From NCBI RefSeq assembly GCF_003952165.1, contig NZ_RXFT01000011.1, forward strand, positions 1 through 64,000: a stretch of DNA of 64,000 nt. Direction: 5' to 3'. A model generated the notes under the pieces. It did not search any database. It was not told the DNA's origin and saw only the letters and a list, made by a program, of their open reading frames with translations. A program made the translations under genes and the position numbers. Source of the DNA: Variovorax guangxiensis (lineage in GTDB: Bacteria; Pseudomonadota; Gammaproteobacteria; Burkholderiales; Burkholderiaceae_C). Positions 17,279 through 25,909 of this stretch are shown piece after piece; position 1 is the stretch's first letter, and each line of letters opens with the position of its first letter.

Positions 17279-17341
17279 TTCTAGAAAAACTTGACGAGTG
17301 ACTAGAAAAATCTTGACAGTCGTAAAGTCGATTTCTAGGAT
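17279..17341 (+). promoter_or_regulatory. Sigma70 promoter with repeated CTAGAAA operator boxes
   Basis: A near-ideal promoter is seen: TTGACA at 17313-17318, a 17-bp spacer, and TAGGAT at 17336-17341, reading into the SDR gene. CTAGAAA occurs at 17281 and 17302 (21 bp apart) and its reverse complement TTTCTAG at 17332-17338. The boxes therefore bracket the -35 and overlap the -10. This is the arrangement expected for repression by the adjacent TetR protein. Confidence 0.75.
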
Positions 17342-17380
17342 GGCCGCTCCATCTCACAACATATCCACAGGAGACAAGTG

Positions 17381-18184
17381 ATGGCCAAGTTCGACTTGAA
17401 AGGGCGCCGTGCGCTCGTGACGGGTGGTGCGCGCGGCATCGGCGCGAGCATCGCCGAGACGCTGGCCACCGCCGGCGCGTCCGTGATGATCGGCGACGTG
17501 CTCGCCGACCTGGGGCGGGAAACCGCCTCCAGGCTCGCTTCCTCCGGGGCCAAGGTAGGCTTCGTCCCGCTCGACGTCACGAAGGACGGCGACTGGGCCT
17601 CGGCCGCCGAGACCACGGTGAAGGAGCTCGGCGGCTTCGACATCCTCGTCAACAACGCAGGCATCGAGATCACCTCGCTGGTGGTCGACGTCGACGGCGA
17701 CGACCTGCGCCGCATGCTCGACGTGAACGTGGCCGGCACCCTGCTCGGCATGAAGCACGCGTTCCGCGCGATGCGTCCCGGCGGCAGCGCGGGCAAGGGC
17801 GGGGCGGTGGTCAACATCGGGTCGGTCGCCGCCACCATCGCATTCCCCGCCATCTCCGGCTACTCCGCCACCAAGTCTGCCGTCGACCGCGCGACGCGCG
17901 TCGCGGCCATGGAGTCCGGCAAGCTGGGCTACGGCGTGCGCGTGAATTGCATCTACCCGGGGCTCGTGCCCACCGAGATGGGCATGAAACTCGCCCATGA
18001 CATCGTGGCCGCCGGCCTTGCGCCCAGCGTCGAGGCGGCCGTGGGCGACGTGGTCGGCCAGACGCCGCTGGGCCGTCTCGGCGAAGTCGGCGACATGGCC
18101 GACGTGGTGGTCTTCCTCTGCTCCGACGCGGCCCGGTTCATCACCGGTGCCGGCATCGCGGTGGATGGCGGCATGGGCATGTAA
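17381..18184 (+). CDS. Short-chain dehydrogenase/reductase (SDR)
   Basis: This 267-residue oxidoreductase has the classical SDR features. The coenzyme-binding motif TGGARGIG lies at residues 14-21, NNAG near 90, and the catalytic pair Tyr161 and Lys165 in YSATK. Asp at the end of the second strand (IGDVL) points to NAD rather than NADP. The ATG follows CAGGAGA with good spacing; a GTG one codon earlier is less likely. It opens the operon controlled by the TetR-flanked promoter, followed 35 bases on by the saccharopine-dehydrogenase-like gene. It should oxidise or reduce a hydroxyl/keto group of the cluster's unknown substrate. Confidence 0.9.
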   Translation: MAKFDLKGRRALVTGGARGIGASIAETLATAGASVMIGDVLADLGRETASRLASSGAKVGFVPLDVTKDGDWASAAETTVKELGGFDILVNNAGIEITSLVVDVDGDDLRRMLDVNVAGTLLGMKHAFRAMRPGGSAGKGGAVVNIGSVAATIAFPAISGYSATKSAVDRATRVAAMESGKLGYGVRVNCIYPGLVPTEMGMKLAHDIVAAGLAPSVEAAVGDVVGQTPLGRLGEVGDMADVVVFLCSDAARFITGAGIAVDGGMGM

Positions 18185-18219
18185 GTCACGCAGGCAAGCG
18201 ATCAGGAAAGAGACACAAC

Positions 18220-19356
18220 ATGAGCAACAGCAAGAAGAAACCCGTCGTCGTCTACGGCGCTTCCGGCTACACCGGCCGGCTGGTATGCGAATACCTGCGC
18301 GAGTACAACATCCCCTTCATCGCCGCGGGCCGCAGCGCGCAGAAGGTGGAGGCGGCGATGAAGGCCAACGTGCCTGGCATCGAGACCGCGAGCTACGAGG
18401 TGGTGGAAGTGGCGCACTCGGTCGAGGCGCTCACCGAGCTCTTCACCGGCGCCTCGGTCGTGCTCAACACGGTCGGCCCCTTCGCCCGTTTCGGCCCTGA
18501 GGTCGTCGATGCCTGCCTCGCCGCCGGCTGCCACTACACCGACACCACCGGCGAGCAGGACTGGCTCATCACGCTCGACCAGAAATACGGCGCGCGCTTT
18601 GCCGCCGCGGGGCTGCTGCTCTCGCCGGGCCTCGCCCACATGTACACCACCGGCGAGATCGCGGCGCAGATCTGCCTGGAGACGCCCGGCCTCGACACCC
18701 TCGACATCGCCGTGTTCTGGGGAGGCAGCCCGACCATCGCATCCACCCAGACCATCCTGGTGAACGCCGCCACCTCCAAGGCCTTCTACCTGGAGCAGAA
18801 CGAGTACGTCGAGTGGCAGCCCGACGCGGGCCTCTACCACCTGTCCATTCCCGGCCAGCACGAGGCGGCGCTCGCGCTGCCCTGGGGAGGCACCTCGCAT
18901 CCGGTGTGGTTCAGGCGCGATCCGCGCGTGGCCAACGTGAAGGTGCTCGGCGGGGTCTTCAACAAGGCGCTGATGCAGGGCGTGCCGCAGATCGTGGCCG
19001 CCGCGCTCAAGGCCACCGAGGGCATGAACGACGACGACCGCTATGCCGCGCTGGCCCAGACCGCTTCGGGCGTGATGAACACCATGCCCCCGCGCGAGAA
19101 CCCGCGCATCAACAAGTCCGTCGACTCGGTGCATGCCTCCGGGCCGCTGGGTCGCGTGCACTGCGTGATCTTCGGCAACTGCAACTACAAGCAGACCGGC
19201 CTGCTGCAGGCCTATGCGGCGGCCTCGCTGCTGCAGCAGCCGCCGCGGCGCGCAGGCTTCGCATCGGGTTGCCAGGCCTTCGGGCACCGCGAGCTGCTGG
19301 GGGCGTTGCGCGGCTTCGGACTGGTGCAGGAGCCCGTGCTCACCCGGATGGGCTGA
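18220..19356 (+). CDS. Saccharopine dehydrogenase-like NAD(P)-binding protein
   Basis: This 378-residue protein starts with a Rossmann fold whose dinucleotide motif is VYGASGYTGR (about 11-20), as in saccharopine dehydrogenase-like and trans-acting enoyl reductase families. The central NTVGPFARFGPEVVDAC block is typical of these proteins. The C-terminal half looks like the DUF5938-type extension. It is not a lysine-pathway enzyme by context, because it lies between an SDR and an AMP-forming ligase. A reductase role on an acyl or polyketide-like intermediate is possible but unproven. The downstream ligase gene begins only five bases after this stop, so they are cotranscribed. Confidence 0.78.
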   Translation: MSNSKKKPVVVYGASGYTGRLVCEYLREYNIPFIAAGRSAQKVEAAMKANVPGIETASYEVVEVAHSVEALTELFTGASVVLNTVGPFARFGPEVVDACLAAGCHYTDTTGEQDWLITLDQKYGARFAAAGLLLSPGLAHMYTTGEIAAQICLETPGLDTLDIAVFWGGSPTIASTQTILVNAATSKAFYLEQNEYVEWQPDAGLYHLSIPGQHEAALALPWGGTSHPVWFRRDPRVANVKVLGGVFNKALMQGVPQIVAAALKATEGMNDDDRYAALAQTASGVMNTMPPRENPRINKSVDSVHASGPLGRVHCVIFGNCNYKQTGLLQAYAAASLLQQPPRRAGFASGCQAFGHRELLGALRGFGLVQEPVLTRMG

Positions 19357-19361
19357 CTTCC

Positions 19362-20915
19362 ATGCGCCTCGTCGACTATCTCGACAAGGGCGCCCAGCTG
19401 GGCGCCCACGCGCCGTGCCTCACCATGGCCGGCAAGGACCTCGGCTACGGCGAAGTGCAGCGCATCAGCTGGCGCGTGGCGCGCGGCCTGCAGCGCGCCG
19501 GCATCGAGCCCGGAGACAAGGTGGCCGTGCTCTCGAGCAACGACGCCACCGCATTCGCCACGGTGTTCGGCATCTCGCGCGCGGGCTGCGTGTGGTGCCC
19601 GATCAATCCGCGAAACGAGGCGAGCGAGAACGCCTTCGTGCTCGACGCCTTCGACTGCGCCTGCCTGGTCTTCCACGGCAACTACGCGCCCATGGTCGAG
19701 CAGATGCGTTCGCAGCTGCCCAAGCTGCGCGCGCTCGTGTGCCTCGACCAGCGGCTGCCTTTCGCGCCTTCCATGGACGACTGGCTCGAAGGCCTGGACG
19801 ATTCGCCGCTCGACATCGCGCCGCCCGATGACGTCGCGATGATCGCCGGCACCGGCGGCACTACCGGCCAGCCCAAGGGCGTGATGCTCTCGGGGCGCAA
19901 CCTGGAAGCGATGTCCGCGCTGACGCTGATGGGCTATCCCTTCGAGGGCCGGCCCGTCTACCTCGCGCTCGCGCCACTCACGCACGCGGCCGGCGTGCTT
20001 TGCCTGCCGATCATGGCCCTGGGTGGGCAAGTGGTCATCATGCCCAGGCCCGATCTGGCCGAGTTCCTCGGCCTCGTCGAGGCGCATGGCGTCACCCACA
20101 CCTTCCTGCCGCCCACGCTGATCTACATGCTGCTGCAGCATCCTCGGCTCGAGCAGACCCGGCTCGATTCGCTGCAGTGCTTCTGGTACGGCGCGGCGCC
20201 CATGTCTTCCGCACGGCTCGAAGAGGCGCTGCAGAAGATCGGCCCCGTCATGGCCCAGCTCTTCGGCCAGACCGAGGCGCCGATGATGATCTCGATGATG
20301 TCGCCGCGCGAGCATTTCAACGCCGACGGCACCGTCGCGCGCCAACGCCTCGCGTCGGCCGGCCGGCCGGGGCCGCTGGTGCAGGTCGCCGTAATGAACG
20401 GCGAAGGCAAGTTGCTGCCCACCGGCGAAAGCGGCGAGATCGTGGTGCGCGGCTCGCTGGTGATGCTCGGCTACTACAAGAATCCGGGCGCCACCGAAGA
20501 GGCTTCGCGCCACGGCTGGCACCACACGGGCGACATCGGCTACCTCGATGCAGACGGCTTTCTCTACATCGTCGACCGCGCCAAGGACATGATCATCTCC
20601 GGCGGTTTCAACGTCTATTCGGCGGAGGTCGAGCAGGCTCTGCTGCAGCACCCCGACGTGCAGGACAGCGCGGTGGTCGGCCTGCCCGACGAGAAGTGGG
20701 GCGAGCGCGTGGTGGCCGTGCTGCAGCTGCACGACGGCAGGCAGGTGGATGTCGAGGACGTCAAGGCCTTCGTCAAGTCGCGCATCGGCAGCGTGAAGGC
20801 GCCCAAGCAGATCGAGGTGTGGCTCGACCTGCCGCGTTCCAGGGTGGGCAAGGTGCTGAAGAAGGAAGTGCGCGCGACGCTGCTGCAGCGCGCGGATCAG
20901 CCGCCGCGCTCGTAG
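19362..20915 (+). CDS. AMP-forming acyl-CoA ligase
   Basis: This 517-residue enzyme activates a carboxylic acid to its CoA thioester through an acyl-adenylate. The P-loop-like motif reads GTGGTTGQPKGV (about 165-176), a small change from the usual YTSGTTGxPKG. Later motifs include the FGQTEAP adenylate motif, HTGDIGYLDADGF, and the hinge and lysine region ending GKVLKKEVR. Membership of the fatty-acyl/aryl-CoA ligase class is clear, but the acid is not. It is the third gene of the TetR-linked operon. Its last 19 bases overlap the end of an oppositely transcribed ligase gene. Confidence 0.88.
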   Translation: MRLVDYLDKGAQLGAHAPCLTMAGKDLGYGEVQRISWRVARGLQRAGIEPGDKVAVLSSNDATAFATVFGISRAGCVWCPINPRNEASENAFVLDAFDCACLVFHGNYAPMVEQMRSQLPKLRALVCLDQRLPFAPSMDDWLEGLDDSPLDIAPPDDVAMIAGTGGTTGQPKGVMLSGRNLEAMSALTLMGYPFEGRPVYLALAPLTHAAGVLCLPIMALGGQVVIMPRPDLAEFLGLVEAHGVTHTFLPPTLIYMLLQHPRLEQTRLDSLQCFWYGAAPMSSARLEEALQKIGPVMAQLFGQTEAPMMISMMSPREHFNADGTVARQRLASAGRPGPLVQVAVMNGEGKLLPTGESGEIVVRGSLVMLGYYKNPGATEEASRHGWHHTGDIGYLDADGFLYIVDRAKDMIISGGFNVYSAEVEQALLQHPDVQDSAVVGLPDEKWGERVVAVLQLHDGRQVDVEDVKAFVKSRIGSVKAPKQIEVWLDLPRSRVGKVLKKEVRATLLQRADQPPRS

Positions 20916-22510
20916 TGGTCGTGGTGCGCCCGGCGCAGCTCGAACTTCTGGATCTTGCCGGTCGATGTCATCGGCAGCGCCGGCAGGAAGACGATCTTCT
21001 TCGGCACCTCGAAGCCGCCCAGGTGCTCCTTGCAGTGCGCGGTGAGCACGTCCTCGTCGAAGTCCGCCGGCGCATCGGGCCTGCGCGTGACGAAGGCGGT
21101 GATGGCCTCGCCCCAGCGCTCGTGCGGCAGGCCCACCACCGCCGCGTTGAGCACGGCGGGGTGCCGCAGCAGCACCTCCTCGACCTTGATCGAGGGCACG
21201 TTCTCGCCGCCCGACTTGACCATGTCCTTGAGCCGGTCGAGAAAGATCAGCTGCCCATCGGCGTCGAGCTTGCCCAGGTCGCCCGAGTGGTGCCAGCCGA
21301 AGCGCTGCGCGTTCGCCGTGGCCTCGGGGTCGTTGTAGTAGCCGAGCATCACGTTGGGGCCGCGAAAGACGATCTCGCCGACCTGCCCGGGCCCCAGCAG
21401 CTCGCCGTCGTCGCCCATCACCGCGACCTCGTTCACCAGCGTGCCCACGCCCCAGTAGGAGCCGAAGCGCCTGCGCTGCTCGTGCGCCTCGAAGATGGTG
21501 GCGCCTGGGTACATCTCGGTCTGGCCCGAGACGAGGGCGAAGTCGGTACAGAACTCGTCGAGCAGGCGCAGCAGCAGCGTGCGCGACATCGGTGCCATCG
21601 CGTACACGCAAAGCCGCAGGCTCGAGATGTCCCGCGCGGTGCGCTGCGGGTGCGCGAGCAGCGCGCCGTACATCATCGGCAGGCCGACCATCACCGTGAT
21701 GCGATGCCGTTCGATGGCCGCGAGCACCGCGCCAGGGTCGAAGCCGCGCAGCACCACCAGCGAGCCGCCCACCGCCAGCGCCGACATCAGCACCGTGTGC
21801 TGGCCGCAGTGGAAGAGCGGCAGCACGCTGCTCCAAACATCGGCGCGCTCGGGGCTGCTGCCCCATTCGACCATGTTGCTCAGCAGCACCGAATGCACCG
21901 AGGCGTGTGAATGCATCACGCCCTTCTGCCGGCCGGTGGTGCCGCTGGTGTACATGATGAGCGCAAGCTGCGTGCTGTCGATGGGCACCTCGGGCAGCGC
22001 CGCCGGGCCTTGTGCAATGGTCTGCGGCACCGTGGGCACGCCGGCGGACGGCGCGTCGCCGTCGAGCACGCAGAGGATGGGCGCCACGCCTTTCTCGGCC
22101 AGCAGCTCGCGCAATTCGGGCCGCGCGTGCAGCGCCGTGTCGATCACCATGTGGCGCACTCCGGCATGGCCGAGGATGTAGCCGATGGCATCCACCGCCA
22201 GCGCGGTGTTGATCGGCACCCACACGAGGCCCGCCTTCTGGATGCCCAGCATGGCGACCACCATCTGGATCGAGTTGTTGCACAGCATGCCCACGCGGTC
22301 GCCGCCCGCGAGGCCCAGCCCCAGCAGGTGGTGCGCGAAGCGGTTCGATGCGGCGTCGAGTTCGCTGTAGGTGATGCGGTGCTCGCCTTCGATCAGCGCG
22401 GTGCGCGCGCCGAAGCGGCGTGCGCTGCGATGGACCACGTCGCCCAGTGCGATGCGCGAGATGCGTGAATGGAACTGCGACGGCACAGGGCCGGGGGCGG
22501 CTGTGGGCAT
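20897..22510 (-). CDS. AMP-forming acyl-CoA ligase (fatty-acyl/crotonobetaine-type)
   Basis: This 537-residue protein is a second ANL-superfamily ligase. It has the canonical MYTSGTTGRQKGV motif (about 189-201), the SGQTEMY adenylate motif, HHSGDLGKLDADGQ, and a C-terminal lid with STGKIQKFELR containing the adenylation lysine. Sequence style is like the crotonobetaine/carnitine or long-chain acyl-CoA synthetases. It is transcribed toward the previous ligase gene and their coding ends overlap by 19 bases, so expression of one may affect the other. Upstream lies only a short gap to the outer-membrane barrel gene, with no visible operator. Confidence 0.88.
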   Translation of the reverse strand: MPTAAPGPVPSQFHSRISRIALGDVVHRSARRFGARTALIEGEHRITYSELDAASNRFAHHLLGLGLAGGDRVGMLCNNSIQMVVAMLGIQKAGLVWVPINTALAVDAIGYILGHAGVRHMVIDTALHARPELRELLAEKGVAPILCVLDGDAPSAGVPTVPQTIAQGPAALPEVPIDSTQLALIMYTSGTTGRQKGVMHSHASVHSVLLSNMVEWGSSPERADVWSSVLPLFHCGQHTVLMSALAVGGSLVVLRGFDPGAVLAAIERHRITVMVGLPMMYGALLAHPQRTARDISSLRLCVYAMAPMSRTLLLRLLDEFCTDFALVSGQTEMYPGATIFEAHEQRRRFGSYWGVGTLVNEVAVMGDDGELLGPGQVGEIVFRGPNVMLGYYNDPEATANAQRFGWHHSGDLGKLDADGQLIFLDRLKDMVKSGGENVPSIKVEEVLLRHPAVLNAAVVGLPHERWGEAITAFVTRRPDAPADFDEDVLTAHCKEHLGGFEVPKKIVFLPALPMTSTGKIQKFELRRAHHDHYERGG

Positions 22511-22624
22511 GCTCTTCGTCTCCGTTCTTCGATGATGCGTCGGGAATGCGCGCAGCCTAAGGCCGCATCCCGCGCCGCGTCTTGCGAAGACTGGCTACCG
22601 CCCCGCAGGCGGCCGCAGAGGCTG

Positions 22625-23485
22625 CTAGAAGCGCGCCTTGAGGAAGGCCGATGGCCCTTGCAGCTTGACCTTCAGGCGCGACTCCGCGAAGTCGTTCTCG
22701 CGCGTCAGGTCGATGTTCGTCACGCCATAGGCCAGCACCACGCCGATGTTCTTCACGGGGAACCATTCCACGCCCGCCGAGGCGTTGTAGATGTTGCCGT
22801 GGAAGCGTCCGCTGCTCTTCCACACGCCGGAGGCGTCGGCGAAGAGCCGCAGGTCGGGCGTGATGGCGTGGCGCACGCCGATCTCGAGCAGCGGCGCCAC
22901 GGTGCTGCCGCTGGAGCTTTCGCTGAGCGTGCCGATCTGGCCGTTCACCGAAGCCAGCGCGGTGGTGCCCAGCGTCGCCCGGTAGTAGGCCGCGCCGGCA
23001 CCGAGGCCGAACACGGTGTTGCCCGAGCCGATCCACCACTTGTACGAGAGCTTGGCGAAGTCGAGCTTGGTGCTGATGTTGGCGTTGCCGAAGGTGTTGA
23101 GCGTGCCGAAGGGGCCCAGTGAGGTGGTGCTGTCGATGCCGCCCGAATAGTCGCGCTTGTAGCGGTAGTAGTCGAAGGAGATGCCCTGGCTGTCGCCCAG
23201 CAGCAGGTCGGCCGAGATGCGCGGCATGGTGACGCGGCCGGGCTTGACGTCGCCCGTCTGCAGGGCGCCGTAGGCCGTGCCGAAGGAGGCGTTGAGCTTC
23301 GGATCGGCGCTGAAGCCGCCGACCGAGAGGCTGAAGCGGTCCAGCGCGGGCGAGGGGTCGGCGAAGGCCGGCACGGCGGCCAGCAGCATGCCGGCACCGA
23401 GCAGCGCGGGCTGGTGGATGAGGCTGGAGAGCAGGAAACGATCGCGGGAACGAGTGCGGCGATGCAGCGGCGTGAAGAGCGGCAT
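22625..23485 (-). CDS. Outer-membrane beta-barrel protein, porin-like
   Basis: This 286-residue protein has a long basic N-terminus and a hydrophobic signal ending at AFA (about residue 42). The mature part alternates polar and aromatic residues, typical of transmembrane beta strands (for example ISFDYYRYKRDY, AKLSYKWWIG). It ends in phenylalanine, as most proteins assembled by the Bam machinery do. The ATG follows AAGGATCC with normal spacing. The layout resembles small barrels of the YfaZ/OmpW size class, but no specific family can be named with certainty. It is divergent from the DUF1345 gene. Function unknown; passive uptake or envelope maintenance is possible. Confidence 0.75.
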   Translation of the reverse strand: MPLFTPLHRRTRSRDRFLLSSLIHQPALLGAGMLLAAVPAFADPSPALDRFSLSVGGFSADPKLNASFGTAYGALQTGDVKPGRVTMPRISADLLLGDSQGISFDYYRYKRDYSGGIDSTTSLGPFGTLNTFGNANISTKLDFAKLSYKWWIGSGNTVFGLGAGAAYYRATLGTTALASVNGQIGTLSESSSGSTVAPLLEIGVRHAITPDLRLFADASGVWKSSGRFHGNIYNASAGVEWFPVKNIGVVLAYGVTNIDLTRENDFAESRLKVKLQGPSAFLKARF

Positions 23486-23715
23486 GAAGCGGATCCTTGA
23501 TGGCCCCGGAGGACCGGAAATGAATGAATGCCGCGGGCGCGCTGTCGTGACTTCAGGTGACGCTGGCGTGCTCCGGGCGGGGCTCCCTTGGACGGCAGCG
23601 ACGACAGTAGTGGCGCGCGCCCGTCCCGCGGATGCGCGGAATGCCGCAGTGGTTGTAGGAATTCCTCTACGCCGCGACGGCCGTTGCGCGCCTTGGCGGG
23701 CGCTACAGTGCCGTC

Positions 23716-24387
23716 ATGCGCAGACACCTTTCCACCACCACCGGCCCCCAGCGTCTTCTCTACGGTGCGGCCGCGGGCTGCGCCGTCGTCGCCGCGCTGA
23801 TGCCGGTGGCGATGAGCGGCATGGCGCGCGGGCTGGCCGGCTGGTGCGCGGCCGTGGGCGTGTACCAGGTGCTGTCCTGGTGGCTGGCCAGCACCTTCGA
23901 CGCGAGGCGCACGCGCGAGCGGGCGCAGTCGCTGGACCAGCCCAACGTGGTGATCCTGGTGTCGATGCTGGTGGTCGTGGCGATGAGCGTGGTAGCCATC
24001 GCCATGCTGCTGCAGCAGGTGAAGGGGCTGAGCGGCCTGGAGCGGGCGGCGCACATCGCGCTGGGCCTGGTGGCGCTGGCGGGCTCGTGGCTGACGATGC
24101 ACACGATCTACGCCTTCCACTACGCGCACCGCTACTACATCGACCAGCGCGACGGCACGCCCGACGGCGGCCTCGACTTTCCGGGCAAGGGCGATGCGCC
24201 CGACGCGCCGGACTACTTCGACTTTCTCTATTTCTCGTACGTGATCGGCATGACCTCGCAGGTGTCCGACGTGCAGGCGACCTCCAAGGAGATGCGGCGC
24301 ATCACGCTGCTGCACAGCGTGCTGGCCTTCGCCTTCAACATGCTGGTGCTGGCGCTCTCGGTGAACGTGGTCGCGGGCGCCGTTTAG
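23716..24387 (+). CDS. DUF1345 integral membrane protein
   Basis: This 223-residue inner-membrane protein matches the DUF1345 family. It has about five hydrophobic helices and the family's typical centre, where HTIYAFHYAHRYY is followed by an acidic Gly/Pro-rich loop and DFLYFSYVIGMTSQVSDV. The family is widespread in proteobacteria and uncharacterised; a channel-like role has been suggested only from topology. It stands alone between the divergent barrel gene and a convergent EamA gene. The start is the first ATG before the hydrophobic region; no strong ribosome site is seen. Confidence 0.85.
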   Translation: MRRHLSTTTGPQRLLYGAAAGCAVVAALMPVAMSGMARGLAGWCAAVGVYQVLSWWLASTFDARRTRERAQSLDQPNVVILVSMLVVVAMSVVAIAMLLQQVKGLSGLERAAHIALGLVALAGSWLTMHTIYAFHYAHRYYIDQRDGTPDGGLDFPGKGDAPDAPDYFDFLYFSYVIGMTSQVSDVQATSKEMRRITLLHSVLAFAFNMLVLALSVNVVAGAV

Positions 24388-24405
24388 GCGCCTCGCGATG
24401 CCCGT

Positions 24406-25356
24406 TCAGGCCGCGGCCTTGCGTGGCCAGCCGGGCTTGACGATGCCGGTCGAAAGCGCCACGCCGCAGACGATCACCACCGCGCAGATCAGCATCCACT
24501 GCGTGATGCTCTCGCCCAGGAAGACCGCGCCGTAGAACAGCGCGAACACCGGCACCAGGAAGGTCACCGTCAGCGCGCGGGCCGGGCCGGCGCGCTCGAT
24601 CAGTCGGAAGAACAGGATGTAGGCCACACCGGTACAGGCGATGCCCAGTGCCAGCAGCGCGAGCCACGCGCGCAGGCTGGGCATCTGCGCGGGCCAGAGC
24701 CAGATGGCGGGCAGGGCGAGGAATGCGGTGGCGCCGATCTGGCTGCCGGTGGCCGTGGTCAGCGCGGGCACGCCGCCCAGGTAGGCCCGCGTGGCGCTGG
24801 CCGAGATGCCGTAGCACAGGCACGCGCCCAGGCAGGCCAGCACCGCGAAGAGCGCGGCGTTGCCACTGGCGCCGGAATGCAGGCCGGCGTTGCGGCTGGC
24901 GAGCATTGCCACGCCGGCGAAGCCGATCACCAGTCCGACCAGCCGCCAGTTCGCCGGCCGCTCGCGGAACCAGGCCCAGGCCACGAGCGCGCCGAACATC
25001 GGCGTTGTGGCATTGAGCACCGCCGCAAGGCCGGTGTTGATGGTCAACAGCGCGAAGCAGAAGAGCGCGAACGGCATGCCCGAATTGAAGACGCCGACCA
25101 GCAGGCTGGCCTTCCAGTGCTTCGCCAGCGACGGCCCCTGCCCGCGCAGCAGCGCGATGGGCAGCAGGAACAGCGCGGCGATCGCCACCCGCACCGCGGC
25201 CGTCGGCAGAGCGCCGAACTCGGCGGCGCCGATGCGCATGAAGAGAAAGGAGGCGCCCCACAGCGCGCCCAGCAGCACCAGGTCGATGAGCCAGGCGGTG
25301 GGTGCGAGGGGCTTGGCGGGAGTGGCAGCGGCGATGTTGTTCTTCGTTGTGGTCAT
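24406..25356 (-). CDS. DMT-superfamily transporter (EamA)
   Basis: This 316-residue inner-membrane protein carries two EamA repeats of five helices each (about 20-150 and 165-300), the drug/metabolite transporter plan. Family members such as RhtA and YdcZ-like proteins export amino acids or metabolites. It lies 49 bases downstream of ogt in the same direction, so it may be the last gene of the ada-alkA/ogt string. No substrate can be inferred; the link with alkylation repair may be only positional. Confidence 0.88.
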   Translation of the reverse strand: MTTTKNNIAAATPAKPLAPTAWLIDLVLLGALWGASFLFMRIGAAEFGALPTAAVRVAIAALFLLPIALLRGQGPSLAKHWKASLLVGVFNSGMPFALFCFALLTINTGLAAVLNATTPMFGALVAWAWFRERPANWRLVGLVIGFAGVAMLASRNAGLHSGASGNAALFAVLACLGACLCYGISASATRAYLGGVPALTTATGSQIGATAFLALPAIWLWPAQMPSLRAWLALLALGIACTGVAYILFFRLIERAGPARALTVTFLVPVFALFYGAVFLGESITQWMLICAVVIVCGVALSTGIVKPGWPRKAAA

Positions 25357-25405
25357 GCGTCCTCTGATCGATCTCTTTCTTTCTCTTGCTATGCGCCCGG
25401 ATTGC

Positions 25406-25903
25406 TCAGATCGCCTTTTCGAGCTGCAGCAATGCCGTCTTGCGTTCGAGCCCGCCAGCGTAACCGGTCAGCGAGCCGTCCGAGCCGAGCACGCGGTGGC
25501 AGGGCACGATCACGCTGATCGGGTTGCGCCCAACGGCCGCGCCCACCGCGCGCACCGCGGCCGGGTTGCCCACGTTGACGCTCAGCGCGCCGTAGCTCGT
25601 GGTTGCACCGGCCGGAATGGCCAGCAGCTGCTGCCACACGCTCTGCTGGAAGGCGGTGCCGTGCGAGAGGTCGAGCTTCATGTCGAAGCTCTCGCGCTTG
25701 CCCGCGAAGTAGTCGCGCAGCTGCGCGGCCGCCTCGACCAGCGCGGGGTGGTCTTCCTTCGCGACCCAGCCGCTGGTGTCGGGCCAGTGGCGCTGCTGGT
25801 CGAACCAGACGCCGGCCAGGCCCTTGTCGGTGGCGGCCATCGTGATGCCGCCCAGCGGCGTGTCGATGTGCGAGGTGTAGATGACTTTGCTCTTGAACTT
25901 CAT
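25406..25903 (-). CDS. ogt: Methylated-DNA-protein cysteine methyltransferase
   Basis: This 165-residue protein repairs O6-methylguanine by taking the methyl group onto its own cysteine. The acceptor Cys135 lies in VIVPCHRV, the invariant PCHR motif, and the preceding helix-turn-helix-like segment (TSYGALS, about 102-108) positions DNA. Length matches Ogt rather than the longer Ada C-terminal fusion. The gene starts six bases after the stop of the Ada-AlkA fusion gene, so both repair activities are probably made from one transcript and induced together. Confidence 0.95.
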   Translation of the reverse strand: MKFKSKVIYTSHIDTPLGGITMAATDKGLAGVWFDQQRHWPDTSGWVAKEDHPALVEAAAQLRDYFAGKRESFDMKLDLSHGTAFQQSVWQQLLAIPAGATTSYGALSVNVGNPAAVRAVGAAVGRNPISVIVPCHRVLGSDGSLTGYAGGLERKTALLQLEKAI

Positions 25904-25909
25904 GACGCT

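Noticed and set aside
19212..22283. 1023-codon minus-strand open frame across the two ligase genes
   Set aside because: It is a shadow of real ligase frames on both strands; composition is low-complexity Arg/Ala/Gly and no family motif appears.
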